From NCBI GenBank assembly GCA_951640165.1, contig OX621247.1:29920001-29984000 (forward strand): a stretch of 64,000 nucleotides of DNA. The letters run 5' to 3'. This stretch comes from Pseudoips prasinana. Taxonomy: Eukaryota > Arthropoda > Insecta > Lepidoptera > Nolidae. Numbering within the stretch: position 1 is the first letter of the stretch; every line of letters starts with the position of its first letter. Shown piece by piece: positions 27,484 to 38,014 of this stretch. The notes under the pieces are model-generated. The model had not been told where the DNA came from, made no database searches, and worked only from the letters and a program-made list of their open reading frames with translations. The translations under genes were made by a program, and so were the position numbers.

Positions 27484-28463
27484 AATATCATTAAAACTAT
27501 CGTTCCGATAAACTCGGATCTTAACGACAGCACTTAAGTATCGATATCTGATGGTTTGTACCAGACACGAGTAAAGCATGTGACAGAGCGGCATTGGTCA
27601 GTTAAATGAATTTTGTTAATAAGTTATGAAATCCTACAGGGTGTTAGATAGTCATGTAAACCTAACAAATAGTCATCATGTCTAGTCCGTCTAAAACTTG
27701 CCTGGAAGTGATTTTATTGTTTAGTATTGTAATTCTGCCCTCATATATCATATACCTACCTTTCGAAAAATTCCGTGTAATCTATATCTATATACATATA
27801 ATAAAATTGTAGGAAAGTCAAAACTGTACATTGAACATTTTTTTTAAAGGATCTTGGGTCGTGATCTACAATGGATATCGAAGCCAAAAATATAGTTTTT
27901 AGAATTTTTGTCTGTATGTATGTCCGGGCTAAATTCAAAAAGTACTGCATGAATATTACTAAGAGGTCGGGTCAACATATAGGCTACATATTATCACGCT
28001 ATCACCTATGGGGGGGGAAGTGTGATTGATGAATTTATAAAATTTAACGTGGGTAAAACCGCGGGGCACAGCTAGTATATACATACATTTCTTCTTATTT
28101 ACTCCCGCTATTTAATATTTGTATAAAAATTGATAAAATTGTTTCTTCAGAATATCACTAAAACTATCGTTCCGATAAACTCGGATCTTAACGACAGCAC
28201 TTAAGTATCGATATCTGATGGTTTGTACCAGACACGAGTAAAGCTTGCGACAGAGCGGCATCGGTCAGTTAAATAGGATACACTAGCACATTGTTAATAG
28301 TTTGAAACATCTTACAGGGTGTAAAGATAGTCATGTAAACCTAACAAATTCATGCCTAGGTATTTCTTATATATTCATCATCAGTCCTTCCCAAACTTGC
28401 CTGGAAGTGATTTTATTATTATTAATTTAATTCTGCTCTTACCTTTCGTATGTAATCTAAAGT
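27484..28463. repeat. Tandem duplication (~300-base homology) split by a Helitron
   Basis: 27484-27786 and 28151-28463 share CGTTCCGATAAACTCGGATC, TTAACGACAGCACTTAAGTA, TCGATATCTGATGGTTTGTA, CCAGACACGAGTAAAGC and CTTGCCTGGAAGTGATTTTA in order, in the same orientation, 667 bases apart. A Helitron (27787-28075) and about 75 bases separate them. Unit 1 is free of the insertion seen next to it in its own flank, so the order of events can be worked out. No ORF or TE family recognised. Confidence 0.85.
27787..28075 (+). mobile_element. Non-autonomous Helitron (289 bp)
   Basis: Starts TCTATATACATATAATAAAA after A; CGTGATCTACAATGGATATC; ends GTGGGTAAAACCGCGGGGCA, CAGCTAG before T. Same subfamily as 56280-56598. 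Confidence 0.82.
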
Positions 28464-29121
28464 ATTTATTTTATATTAATTTACTTGTATCAAGTTCAGA
28501 ACAGAATGTTATAAAAATCGCTGTCGAATTGTTAGAACAAACTCATTTACCATCAGTTATACACTGAGACGAAATCTCAGAAGTTTCCGTCAAATTACTT
28601 AATCCAAATTATTTAACTATCAGTTTTATAACACAGAAACAGATTTTTTTTTAAATTAAGTGTTGTATAACACTTACTGCTATTTAAAGGAGTCACTGTC
28701 ATTTCGTGGAATCAAACATTGAGACAATTTCCACAAGTTCCTCTAAAAGTATTGAATACAATTAACTATTAGTTGTATGAAACTGAAACAAATTTTCAGA
28801 CGTTACAGTTAAATTATTGAATAATAAATTAATTAACTATGAAAATTATAACACTGTGATAAGATTTCACCCGGTATCTATTGAACAAAACCTTTATTCA
28901 GAATTTTTACGTTCGTAATGTAGCTATAATCAATTCTATTTCTCGGTAAATCATTAGAACAAAAACTTCTTTGAAAAAATTGTACATTGCAAATTGGAAA
29001 GAAATGAGATATATCATGTCAACTTAAAGGTGGATGAAGATATCTCCCGTACTATTTTATTACTAACATGGTATTATTATTTTAATTTTAAATTCTATTT
29101 AATAAATAATATAATTGATAG
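28464..29121. other. AT-rich DNA with imperfect periodic motif
   Basis: Between 28500 and 28870 versions of TTATAACAC.GA.A.A.ATTTCA and TTGAATA.TTAA recur about every 100 bases, suggesting a decayed tandem array. No gene. Confidence 0.4.
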
Positions 29122-29281
29122 AAAAGTAAAACAGAGAAACACAAAACCATAAAGTTTTAACTAAAGACTAAATAATCAAATAAATTATCATCACCTATCA
29201 TGATAATTTATTTGATAATTATTAATATTATTTAGTCTTTAGTTAAAACTTTATGGTTTTGTGTTTCTCTGTTTTACTTTT
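29122..29281. repeat. Large hairpin: perfect 55-base arms
   Basis: 29122-29176 (starts AAAAGTAAAACAGAGAAACA) and 29227-29281 are exact reverse complements. An inner stem (CAAATAAATTATCA / TGATAATTTATTTG) pairs inside, leaving about 12 unpaired bases on one side. No ORF. Confidence 0.92.
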
Positions 29282-29507
29282 ATCCAAATTTAAATGTTTA
29301 TATTTAGGTAAAGTTGAATTTGCATTAGTAGTATAGTATTTAGATATTGTTTCTTTATTTGTGTTTAGCATGTTTAGTGACTATTTTTTTTCGAATGTTG
29401 TATACATTGGTAGAGATTTAACACCTTGTCTTTAAGTCAATAACTTGTTATCTTTAAATGTTTAGTGTTAAGTGGATGATGTATGTATTATAATAAATAA
29501 ATTATCG
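29282..29507. other. Non-coding AT-rich stretch
   Basis: Nothing recognised. Confidence 0.45.
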
Positions 29508-29632
29508 TTACGCTTTGCAGACGGGTTGGAAATCGTTATATTATAATGGATTTAGTACTCAGGACAGACGGTGACTTCCCTTCCTCTGATAGACGCCCCC
29601 GATGATGATTTGAAATGGGGTGGTAATATTCG
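29508..29632 (-). mobile_element. Short internally deleted RTE, copy 3 (5' part)
   Basis: Plus strand: TACGCTTTGCAGACGGGTTG, GTACTCAGGACAG and GGGGTGGTAATATTCGTC correspond to the RTE 5' region in antisense. 3' half missing. Confidence 0.6.
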
Positions 29633-29762
29633 TCATAATGAAATTTGCTGATAGATAATACCTTGATCTTCTGATTTGTTTGAACAGAAAACTCCTCCTC
29701 TTATTTATCGTTCTTCTTTAACCAGAATTTGTTAAAAGTTTTCAATACTTCTACTTATCGTA

Positions 29763-30000
29763 TAGGCAGTGGTTACCCCAGTGTCATCGTTGTTCAAGCC
29801 GCCCATTAGGCCTCTGACATGGCTTAACGACTGTTGCGTCTACAACTGGGATAGACAGCTTAACGTGCCCTCCGAAGCACGGAGACGCTCAGAAATTAAA
29901 CCACTTTGGTGGTCACCCATCTATGGACTGACCGCGAGTCTAGTGGCTTAACCTCGTCAATCACTTACGGACTGGTGAGAGCATCTAGCTGTGAGCGTCT
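29763..30000 (-). repeat. SINE-5S copy
   Basis: Minus strand: GCTCTCACCAGTCCGTAAGT, GACGAGGTTAAGCCACTAGA, CGCGGTCAGTCCATAGATGG, GTGACCACC, then CTCCGTGCTTCGGAGGGCAC and GTTAAGCTGTC, ending GACACTGGGGTAACCACTGC. Confidence 0.85.
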
Positions 30001-30321
30001 CAGTTTTCAATTGTAAATTGAATTTGTTTGTTGTTTAATTAGTAAGGAAAAGTAGGTACAAATTGTGTTTGACAGTAATGTCGAAGGTAGATTTTATAAT
30101 TGATTAATCGTTATTTGCCATCATTCATTGGCATTGCAACGACAGCTTGGTAAGTTGCCAACGTCCCGGTTTTTACACTATTGCAATGCGCCCTGAGAAT
30201 TAACAGCGCACCGTTGGTATTGAGGGCACTACACTTTTATATGATTTTCTACTTAAACCTAATGTTGACGTGCATTTGGACTGAATTAAGAGGATTCAAT
30301 AAGAGATGGTGGCTACCATCA
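30001..30321. other. Non-coding, nothing recognised
   Basis: No repeat motif or ORF of interest. Confidence 0.45.
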
Positions 30322-30478
30322 TTATCATCATATTAGTCGAAATACGTCCACTGCTGGATAAAGGCCTCCCCCAAAGATCTCCACAATTCCACACTTACAC
30401 TATTCGCATCCAGCGGTTTCCAGCGATCCGCATAAGATCATCGGTCCATCTTGTGGGGGCCCACGCTGCGTCTTTATT
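30322..30478 (-). mobile_element. RTE 3' end fragment
   Basis: Plus strand: ATCATCATATTAGTCGAAAT, ACGTCCACTGCTGGATAAAG, GCCTCCCCCAAAGATCTCCA, then GCGGTTTCCAGCGATCCGCA and ATCGGTCCATCTTGTGGGGG. Matches 14060-14215 of copy 1; ends abruptly. Confidence 0.85.
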
Positions 30479-30810
30479 ATAATCCTGATTTCGTCTATAA
30501 CATAATGATTACAATTGCGTACCAAACATATATGGTTAAGCGGTATTGGAGTATTACCAACTATAAAATAAAACCAAAAAGTAATTACCTAACCAAATTT
30601 GTCCAGAGAGTCGAGTTCAAATCATTGCATTCTTTTATCAAACCATTTAAGTAGATATAATTGGGGCAGTCGCCTCAACACTATGGCTCGGTTAGTGAGA
30701 TCTGAGATTGCAGGTCTTGGTCTCAAATCTCGGGTCAGTAAAAAGGGGTATTGGAATTTCCCAAGGAAGACGGTTCAGAATAAAAAGTGGTATTGGTGTT
30801 CCTTAAATAA
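30479..30810. other. Diverged SINE-A-like sequence, otherwise unrecognised
   Basis: CTTGGTCTCAAATCTCGGGT near 30718 looks like a diverged SINE-A B-box region, followed by a GGGGTATTGGAATTTCCC segment like the SINE-A body. The first part has no recognised feature. Confidence 0.4.
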
Positions 30811-30945
30811 GGAATATACCCAATAGGAGCCCGTTCAGGTTCCGACCTGAACGGGCTCCTATTGGGTATATTCCTCATCCTTTTTCGCATAAATCGGTGG
30901 GATGGATATCCGTATCCATCCCACCGATTTATGTGAAAAAGGATG
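30811..30945. repeat. Twin hairpins, both with TCCG loops
   Basis: Hairpin 1: perfect 30-base arms, 30811-30840 and 30845-30874 (CCCAATAGGAGCCCGTTCAG). Hairpin 2: 33-base arms, 30876-30908 and 30913-30945, one mismatch (AAATCGGTGGGATGGATA). Each loop is TCCG; only one base separates the hairpins. Confidence 0.92.
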
Positions 30946-31087
30946 ATTGAATTAAAAACACTAGCCAAGTGCGAGCCACCCTCGCATTATGTTCTCAAAG
31001 ATTTATACCACTTATTTATTACAAAAAATATATATATATATATATGTGCCTATATAATGTTATGGCAAGAATTAAATATTATTGTAA

Positions 31088-31355
31088 TCTATATATATAA
31101 AAATCGATGCCACTTTTCGTTGTAATGTTATAACTCAACAACGCCTTTACCGATTTGGCTAATTTTGGTCTTGAATTATTCGTGGAAGTCCAGGGAAGGT
31201 TTGTACGTAGAGAAAATTTAAAAAAGTCTTAACAAAGTGTAAAATCAACATCTTTTAGCAATTTAAAATATGTTTTTGTTTGAATAAATGAACTTAATAA
31301 TATTTTTTTTCATTACTATGCCTTATACGTAGCGAAGCACGTACCGGGCCGCTAG
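31088..31355 (+). mobile_element. Non-autonomous Helitron, different subfamily
   Basis: Starts TCTATATATATAAAAATCGA after A; AACAACGCCTTTACCGATTT; ends TACGTAGCGAAGCACGTACC, GGGCCGCTAG before T. The 3' stem is ACGT..ACGT type, unlike the GCGG hairpin of the others. Confidence 0.75.
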
Positions 31356-31446
31356 TATTCATATAAATAGGCTTACAAATTTCAACTAAAAGGGGCTGTG
31401 ACTGATGTAAATGGACCTGAAATTAATTTAATCTTAATATAATAAT

Positions 31447-31765
31447 GTTATGATACTCTAAGCTCTCATAGCAAGCTGCTCCCACTGGTCCGTAAATAAA
31501 TAACGTAGTCATGCGGTCACTACATAAATGGGTGATTGTGAAAGTGGTTTTTTGAGCGTCTTTGTGCTTCATATGTTGATTATGAATGTTATGATACACT
31601 GGTGTAGCTCTCATAGCAAGTTGTTCCCAACGGTCCGTAAGTAAAGTATCTAGTCATGCGGTCATTCCATAGATGGGTGATTGCCAAAGTGCCATAGTGT
31701 TTTTTGAACGTCTTTGTCCTTCAATGGACACGTTAAGCTATTGGACCCGGTTGTAGTCATTACAA
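31447..31765 (+). repeat. Two diverged SINE-5S copies in tandem
   Basis: 31447-31573 and 31607-31765 both read CTCTCATAGCAAG, GTCCGTAA, TAGTCATGCGGTCA, ATAAATGGGTGATTG/ATAGATGGGTGATTG and TTTTTTGA. Only the second keeps GGACACGTTAAGCTATTGGA. The spacing of about 160 bases points to a local duplication. Confidence 0.7.
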
Positions 31766-31793
31766 AATAATTATATCCTGGGACATCATTCAA

Positions 31794-32335
31794 TAGACGG
31801 GCCTGTTGGTGTGGTTGGCAAATGCCTGCTTTTCACGCCGGAGGTCGTGGGTTCGATTCCCACCCAGGACAGATATTTGTGTGCATTAACATATCTGTTT
31901 GTCCTGTCTCTGGGTGTAATTAATCTATATAAGTATGTATTTACAAAAGAAAGTTAGTAGTAGTGTAGTATATCAGTTATCTGGTTTCATTTTTTTTTAA
32001 TTCACGTATACTTTAAAAAAGCGCTTGTAAATAGTCAGAACATATTCGTAGTAATATATAATTAATTTATAATTATTTCTAGGTAAATATAGATATTTAG
32101 GTACACGGATTGTAGGAAATAATTTACAATAAGATTTATTTTATAACAGTAACGATATTTAACTAATTTAAATTAAGTTTTTGTCAAGGATCATGTGTAG
32201 GTTTAATTATCAAAATTTTAAATTTTAGTTATATTTTTACTACATATTGTCTAATAATTTCCATAGTACAAGCTCTACTTAGTTTGGAATCAGATGGCCG
32301 TGTGTGAATAATGTCCCAGGATATTATTATTTATT
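31794..32335 (+). repeat. SINE-B split by an AT-rich insert (31990-32262)
   Basis: Head GACGGGCCTGTTGGTGTGGT and GTGGGTTCGATTCCCACCCA, tail to TTATCTGGTTTC; after 273 AT-rich bases beginning ATTTTTTTTTAATTC the tail resumes at CCATAGTACAAGCTCTACTT and ends ATGTCCCAGGATATTATTAT. The insert is unidentified; GTTTC/ATTTC flank it. Confidence 0.75.
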
Positions 32336-32344
32336 TATTTATTA

Positions 32345-32428
32345 TTTAAAAACAGTCGCTAAACCATGTCAGAGGCGTACTGGGTGGTTTGAATAACTGT
32401 GACATTAGGGTAATCACTGACCATACGT
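32345..32428 (+). repeat. SINE-5S 3' fragment
   Basis: GTCGCTAAACCATGTCAGAG, GCGTACTGGGTGGTTTGAAT and CATTAGGGTAATCACTGACC match the 3' end of the family. Confidence 0.65.
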
Positions 32429-33095
32429 AAACTAAGCAAATAAGTATAGTTATTCATTATAAGTGAATAGATGCTATGTATTATTTATGAGAATAAATCC
32501 TTACACCTTAAAACCTTACACCATAAATGAATTAACTAATGGTTTCTAATTTACATCAGCAGCCTGTCAGATCCAGCCAATATATCTCGGTGATAATATA
32601 TCACAAGAATAGAACTCCCACTAAATTCAACATTCCGCCATTTCTACATCCTATCGTTTTGCATACTGACACCAAGGGACATAAATATATACATTTGAAA
32701 GGGACCAAGTTCCCACAGCTCCTTAGATCTAGATCTTACACCAGTAACTTAACATAACTACAGTCCTAACTACGAGCTAATTTGGACCTTAAAAGACAGA
32801 AATAAAGGTGGATTGTTGAAGAAGGGAAGTTATATCAGTTGACACATGAAGAATGCATCGATGCTCTACTTTCGAGTGTTTCAAGGATTTTATTTGAGAC
32901 AGCTAATGTTTGTTTACAGCTCGTAGATCTGTGTTTGTTTACCTTCCTTGTATGAATTTGTAGTACCTCACTAAGATCTACGAACTACGAATTATACACA
33001 TGAGTCACGAGTACGATATGTAGTCTTATGATTATTAGATAATTATTATTTTCTTAACGATATTATGTTTTTATTTATTTACTCCATATATTTAC
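32429..33095. other. Non-coding, nothing recognised
   Basis: A 72-codon plus-strand ORF at 32539 has no family resemblance. AT-rich. Confidence 0.45.
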
Positions 33096-33185
33096 ATATC
33101 ATCATCATCATCATATCAGCCGAAAGACGTCCACAGCTGGACAAAGGCCTCCCCAAGGATCTCCACAATAGCCGGTCTTGTGCTG
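33096..33185 (-). mobile_element. RTE 3' end fragment
   Basis: Plus strand: ATCATCATCATCATATCAGC, CGAAAGACGTCCACAGCTGG, ACAAAGGCCTCCCCAAGG, ATCTCCACAATAGCCGGTCT. Antisense of the copy-1 end. Confidence 0.85.
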
Positions 33186-33225
33186 CCTATTATTATCTTA
33201 TATATTTACATATATAAGATAATAA

Positions 33226-33660
33226 TAATATAATATCTTGGGTCATTATTCACTCACGGCCATCTGATCCCAAACTAAGCAGAGCTTGTACTATGGAAAC
33301 CAGGTAACTGATATACTACATATACTAGTTTTCTTTTGTAAATGCATACTTATATAGATAACTAGCTGTGCCCCGCGGTGTTACTCGCGTTAAATTTTAT
33401 AAATTTTCTGTGCTATAAACCTCACGGAGCCCGAGACCTTTGCAACGAATGCAAAACCGTGGAAATCGGTTCGTGCGTTCTGGAGTTATAGCGTCAGGAA
33501 GGAAAACCCGACTTATTTTTATATAGTAGATTACACCCCGACTCAGAACAAACAGACATGTTCATGCACACAATGCAATTAATGTCTGTCCTGGGTGGGA
33601 ATCGAACCCACGACCTCCGGCGTAAAAAGCAAGCATTTGCCAACCACGCCAACAGGCCCG
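33226..33660 (-). repeat. SINE-B split by a Helitron
   Basis: Plus strand: TTCACTCACGGCCATCTGAT, AACCAGGTAACTGATATACT, TACTTATATAGATA, then the Helitron, then ACACCCCGACTCAGAACAAA and GGGTGGGAATCGAACCCACG, GCCAACCACGCCAACAGGCC. An MGIEPTT-type ORF here is only SINE sequence. Confidence 0.85.
33362..33530 (-). mobile_element. Non-autonomous Helitron (169 bp) in SINE-B
   Basis: Minus strand: TCTACTATATAAAAATAAGT, CTATAACTCCAGAACGCACG, then GCGAGTAACACCGCGGGGCA and CAGCTAG before T. Same subfamily as 46654-46861. It interrupts the SINE cleanly between A and T. Confidence 0.88.
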
Positions 33661-33661
33661 T

Positions 33662-34394
33662 CACTATATAAGTTAAAATTAATAACTACAGTGTCAAACG
33701 ATTCCTCCTCATCGTTGTCGGGGAACATACCCAGAAGGCTAGCAGCATTGCCACGTTGTACCTATAGCAATGAACGTTATTAGATTATATCATTTAAATC
33801 GTAAGATTTAATAAGTTGGTCAATCTCCGCGGAGACTAACCAAGACATATTATAGTGCAGGATTATATGCACCAAGACAGGTGCACCCCCATCCTCAAAT
33901 GGCACGGCTATCCACCACGATGAGGACGGCAGATATCAGTTCTAGAATCTCATGAGGCCTGGGAATAAAACTTTAAACTGGATATATTTTATTGTCAGAA
34001 AATATTCGGTATCACTTTTAATTTTTATTTTATTTTATTTTCAAATTTAGAAAACTTACAGCTAATAAGTTACACAAATTCTTGAAGTTATACAAAAGAT
34101 GGCCAATTACAAGTTTTCACAAATAAATAAATTGTATACATATTACAAATATACAATAAACAGCATACCTATACCTATTACTAAATCTACTGAGAACACT
34201 GTGACTCAAAGAAATTATTACACATAGTCCTTTTCAGGTTTGAGACACTAAGCTTGAATCGGGATTGGAATCCAGGACCTATAACCCAGTAGGGCAATAA
34301 AGTTTTGTAATAGACTTCTGTGTATGCGCCCGAGTGGTGACGCGTTCGCGTTTCGATTCCCGCTGAACAAATTAATTTCTTCTGGGTCTAGTTG
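33662..34394. other. Non-coding with a probable LINE 3' UTR
   Basis: 34022-34240 (TTTATTTTATTTTCAAATTT, then AT-rich) resembles the LINE 3' UTR seen antisense at 13010-13050, but no frame confirms it. The rest is unrecognised. Confidence 0.35.
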
Positions 34395-34545
34395 GTTTGA
34401 TGAGGCAGGGGGAATGCCTATGCATCCCACCCGCAAAAATTTGCAGGTGGGGATGTCGGGCTCAGTCGCCTTATCCTAACCTGCCGTGGATTTTTATTGG
34501 CACCTGAGGTCCCCACCTCAGGTTCCCTGGGGACGGAGAAATGCT
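34395..34545 (-). repeat. SINE-E, older copy
   Basis: Plus strand: GAGGCAGGGGGAATGCCTAT, CCACCCGCAAAAATTTGCAG, GTCGGGCTCAGTCGCCTTAT, CCTAACCTGCCGTGGATTTT, CTCAGGTTCCCTGGGGACG. Diverged from 53731-53928. Confidence 0.75.
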
Positions 34546-34582
34546 GTACTGTGTTAGGCGAAATAAAATATGTGTACATATA

Positions 34583-34837
34583 TCCTACTACTATTATAAA
34601 CGCGAAAGTTTGTAAGTATGTAAGTATGGATGGATGGATGATGATTGTTACTCTTTCACGTAAAACTACTGAATGGATTTTAATGATACTTTACAATAAT
34701 AGCATCAGAATAGCACATAGGCTACAAATTATAAAGATATTGTGTGAATTGTCCAAAATATGACGATAAGTGTCTAGTAAGTAGGAAAAAATCTATCATC
34801 TGCGAGCTATTCCGGCGTGCACTGCCGAAACCGCTAG
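34583..34837 (+). mobile_element. Non-autonomous Helitron, probable
   Basis: Starts TCCTACTACTATTATAAACG after A, GCGAAAGTTTGTAAG, TTACTCTTTCACG. Ends near GCCGAAACCGCTAG, followed by A instead of T, so the 3' border is less certain. Confidence 0.65.
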
Positions 34838-34846
34838 AAGTACACA

Positions 34847-34956
34847 TCCTACTAATATTATAAATGCGAAAGTTTGTGAGTATAGATGTATGGATGTATG
34901 TTACTCTTTTACGACAAAACTACTTTAACGTGGGTGAAACCGCGGGGCATAGCTAG
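34847..34956 (+). mobile_element. Short non-autonomous Helitron (110 bp)
   Basis: TCCTACTAATATTATAAATG after A; ACGTGGGTGAAACCGCGGGG, CATAGCTAG before T. Only 9 bases from the previous Helitron. Confidence 0.82.
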
Positions 34957-34984
34957 TTATATATAAATTGCACGGAACAAATAA

Positions 34985-35072
34985 TCGTGCACATCACATA
35001 AAGAGCTGCCCTGGATCGAACCCACGACGGCTTAGCAGTCATGGTCACTAACCACTAGACCAACAGGCCAAT
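34985..35072 (-). repeat. SINE-G head (tRNA-like)
   Basis: Minus strand: TTGGCCTGTTGGTCTAGTGG, TTAGTGACCATGACTGCTAA, GCCGTCGTGGGTTCGATCCA. A and B boxes present. The same head with a SINE-B tail is at 43383-43645. Confidence 0.75.
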
Positions 35073-35147
35073 CATTATACTTATGCAGTTATTTTTGTGA
35101 AAACTAACATAAATTTATTATTAGGCTGCTCATTCCAAACACCAATG

Positions 35148-35325
35148 CCTGTAGCACGAATTCCTGCAGTTTACTTACTCGATCACACGTACAGTTTCGT
35201 CCCATACATTGAGCACCAGAGTTTTAGTTCTTAATAGTTTCCGCGAGAGGCGCTGGTGCTCACTGTATGGGAGGAAACTGTACGTGTGATCGAGTAAGTA
35301 CACTGCAGGAACTCGTGCTAGAGGC
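35148..35325. mobile_element. Inverted-repeat element with ~70-base arms
   Basis: GCCTGTAGCACGAATTCCTG.. and the right arm ending GGAACTCGTGCTAGAGGC pair across about 70 bases, including ACTCGATCACACGTACAGTT / AACTGTACGTGTGATCGAGT. Spacer about 35 bases. No ORF; MITE or foldback. Confidence 0.85.
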
Positions 35326-35483
35326 TCAGGTTGCAGCAGTCGTCGAGGGCACGGCTTTTTGACGTCACAGTGGCTCGCACTAACATAGGCAAATTTGCAC
35401 CGGTATTAAGAGGCGTACGAGTAATAAATAGCACCTCACAAAGAGTTGTTCATTGGCGGAATTTGTGAGCGTGACTCTTGATT

Positions 35484-35700
35484 TCATCGTCAAAGTACGT
35501 CCACTGCTGGACAAAAGCCTCCCCAAAGAATGGGGGGATATGCCATAATCGCCACGCTTGGCAGACGAGTTGGCGTTCGCAGTTTGATGGTCATAGTTCA
35601 CAGAAAAACGCTGCTGCCCGTTCTCTGGTAGGTATTCCCTCGGACGATATCTACGCCCAACGGGATGAGATGATATTCTATGCCGACACCACACAACAAG
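35484..35700 (-). mobile_element. Short internally deleted RTE, copy 4
   Basis: Plus strand: AAGTACGTCCACTGCTGGAC, AAAAGCCTCCCCAAAGAATG, GGGGGATATGCCATAATCGC, CACGCTTGGCAGACGAGTTG, GCTGCCCGTTCTCTGGTAGG and CCGACACCACACAACAA. 3' end then 5' end of the RTE, antisense, without the coding core. A minus ORF still reads the RTE N-terminus ([12 protein letters not shown]). Confidence 0.8.
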
Positions 35701-35702
35701 AC

Positions 35703-36085
35703 TGTCGATTTACTTAGTAATTAATAATAATCAGAGTGTCGCATTGAGTGTAAACCTGTTAAGATAGTGTTAAGTTGTATAAATTAATACCCCATAAGGG
35801 TGCCCTCAGGTAGTCGCTTAAATTAAGCTACTAGTTGAGAGCCTTTTGCGCCAGCCAACTGCTCGTTGTTTTCAATTCTTTAATTTTGATATACAATAAT
35901 ATCTAAATAATACAATTGCTAAATGTAATAATCATAGCTTAGTAACTTGCTATTTATTATTTATTTAAGGATATTAAAAATATATGTGACGAAACAGACC
36001 GCACGGACGGACTAATTCAAAATATTTTGTTGCTTTAATTACTGTTTTTAAACTTTGTTTATGTAATACATTGTGAGCTCATTAA
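35703..36085. other. Non-coding AT-rich stretch
   Basis: Nothing recognised before the LINE at 36086. Confidence 0.45.
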
Positions 36086-37328
36086 TTATGGTGTACCCCA
36101 AGGGAGCATATTAGGCCCTCTACTGTTCCTCATCTATATAAATGACATGCTAACAGCAATATGTCATCCTATGGTTTTATTTGCTGATGACTGTACAGTT
36201 ATGTTTTCTGAGAGTGATAATATGACAATCGAAAGAGAGATCAATGACAGCCTCGTCAGTATTATTGACTGGCTTAGGAAAAATAATTTAATCATAAATT
36301 TCGTTAAAACCAAACTCATGACATTCGAACAAAGGACTAATCACGCCAAACTAGACATAAAATATGAAAATAATCAAATTGCAGAGACTAGTGCTACCTC
36401 ATTTATAGGTCTTAAAATAGACAGAGATACGACGTGGAAGTCCCATACTGAGACTATCTGTAAAAGACTAAGCCAGTTCTCGTATGCTCTGTATAACTTG
36501 TCCAAGGTAGTAGATCAGGCAACAGCAATCACGGCTTATCATGCTTACGTCACATCTACCTTACGTTACGCAATTATATATTGGGGCAATTCCACGAACA
36601 GGGAAATAGTTTTCAGAGCTCAAAAAAGGTGCTTGAGCAATATGCGGAATAAAATGCACTGACAGTTGCAAGCCTTTCTTTTTGAGCCTTGGTATTCTTA
36701 CTATGCCATGTTTATATATCTACGAGGTGGCCTTATTCGTTAAAAAAACCTTGTTTTGTTTGATACATTAAATAGTAAACGACACATAAATAAAATACGA
36801 TTCAGACCGCATAAAAAAACGGTTTATAACAATAACTTTTTAGGTATGGCCCCTAAGATATATAATAAATTACCAAAATTTGTCTAATTTTTTAATACAT
36901 AAGGCATATTATACAATAACAGAATACTTATTGGATAAAACATAGTTGACATTTATTTTTCATATTTCCAATGTTTTTATGTTCCGACTTGTGTGTCAAT
37001 TACGTAATCTAATTGTTATTTATGGTATATATAAATTATTTAAGGTGACATTGATTTAAGTACATTGTCTTTTTTTTATAATTTCTGACATTTTGACATA
37101 ATGATAAGCATGTATTTCTTAATTATGACATTAATTTTGTAGTATTTATTATGGTAATGACATTTCTTTTTATATATTATTTTCTAATTTACTATTAATT
37201 ATGTCATTACATCTTTAAAAATTGCATGCCCTCACTGGCTAGACATAGTGATCTTCACATTTGTATGACACCATAAAATGTATTAATGTACCTGTGTTTG
37301 CAATTAATAAATTGATTTGATTTGATTT
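36086..37328 (+). pseudogene. 5'-truncated Jockey/CR1-like LINE
   Basis: Starts inside the reverse transcriptase: YGVPQGSILGPLLFLIYIND, then FADDCTVMFSESD (catalytic box FADD), IIDWLRKNNLIINFVKTKLM, SFIGLKIDRDTTWKSHTETI and YVTSTLRYAIIYWGNSTNRE. A frameshift at about 36650 is followed by LGILTMPCLYIYEVALFVKK and MAPKIYNKLPKF in another frame. The AT-rich 3' UTR ends TAATAAATTGATTTGATTTG near 37328. The frame differs from the LINE at 39108 but follows the same plan; likely related families. Confidence 0.85.
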
Positions 37329-37847
37329 GCTTGACAAGTACAAGTGTAGGTATGTAAATACCCAAGTGCTGAATAAATTTCATTATACCATAAATAAAAA
37401 TAATAATAAGTATTTCGTTTCTAATTATACAGCCGTCAAGAGACCAAGTTTAGACTTCTGTATCATTACTGTATCATATTCTTGAATCACAACATTGTAT
37501 GGTGAGTTCTTGCCTCAGTGTTGTTAGTATTACCAACTTCAGTTGCATTGTGTTGCGTGGGGCACAATACCATGTATTATTCTTGTCAACGGTTTGAGTT
37601 AAGCTACTTAAATCGAGTACTTATAGAACTTACTTCGCTTATTGCGTTATACAGGGTTTCCAAGAATAGACAAATTGTTATTTAATGGAAAAATTCTACC
37701 TGCATTAGGTAAGCACGGGTCTGTCTGAGAAAACATTTTACTTAAGTTTTTCTATGTACTAATGTAGTTTTGCCTGCTGCCTTCCCCCCATTTTGTCCCG
37801 TTACGGACACAGGGTAGTTGTTTTTATTCATTCGCAATGAAATGGGC
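37329..37847. other. Non-coding, nothing recognised
   Basis: No ORF or repeat motif that I can support. Confidence 0.45.
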
Positions 37848-37985
37848 AGTCTATGTGTGTGGCAGTGATTAAGATAATCATCTCGCTATTAAATCGGCGC
37901 TCTCGTGTTTTTGGGTTCGATCCCTGCATAATACAAATATTTATGTGACCCATAAATGGTTGTTCTGTTTTATTTCTGTCGTCAC
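37848..37985 (+). repeat. SINE-D-like copy, diverged
   Basis: GTGTGGCAGTGATTAAGATA (A-box region), GGGTTCGATCCCTGCATAAT (B box) and TATGTGACCCATAAATGGTT. Confidence 0.6.
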
Positions 37986-38014
37986 AATGATTATATTAAA
38001 TTTTTATTCCAATC

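Noticed and set aside
33595..33783. MGIEPTT-type ORFs (also 13514, 48925, 55208)
   Set aside because: These come from antisense SINE-B heads; the peptide is the translated tRNA-like B-box region, not a protein.
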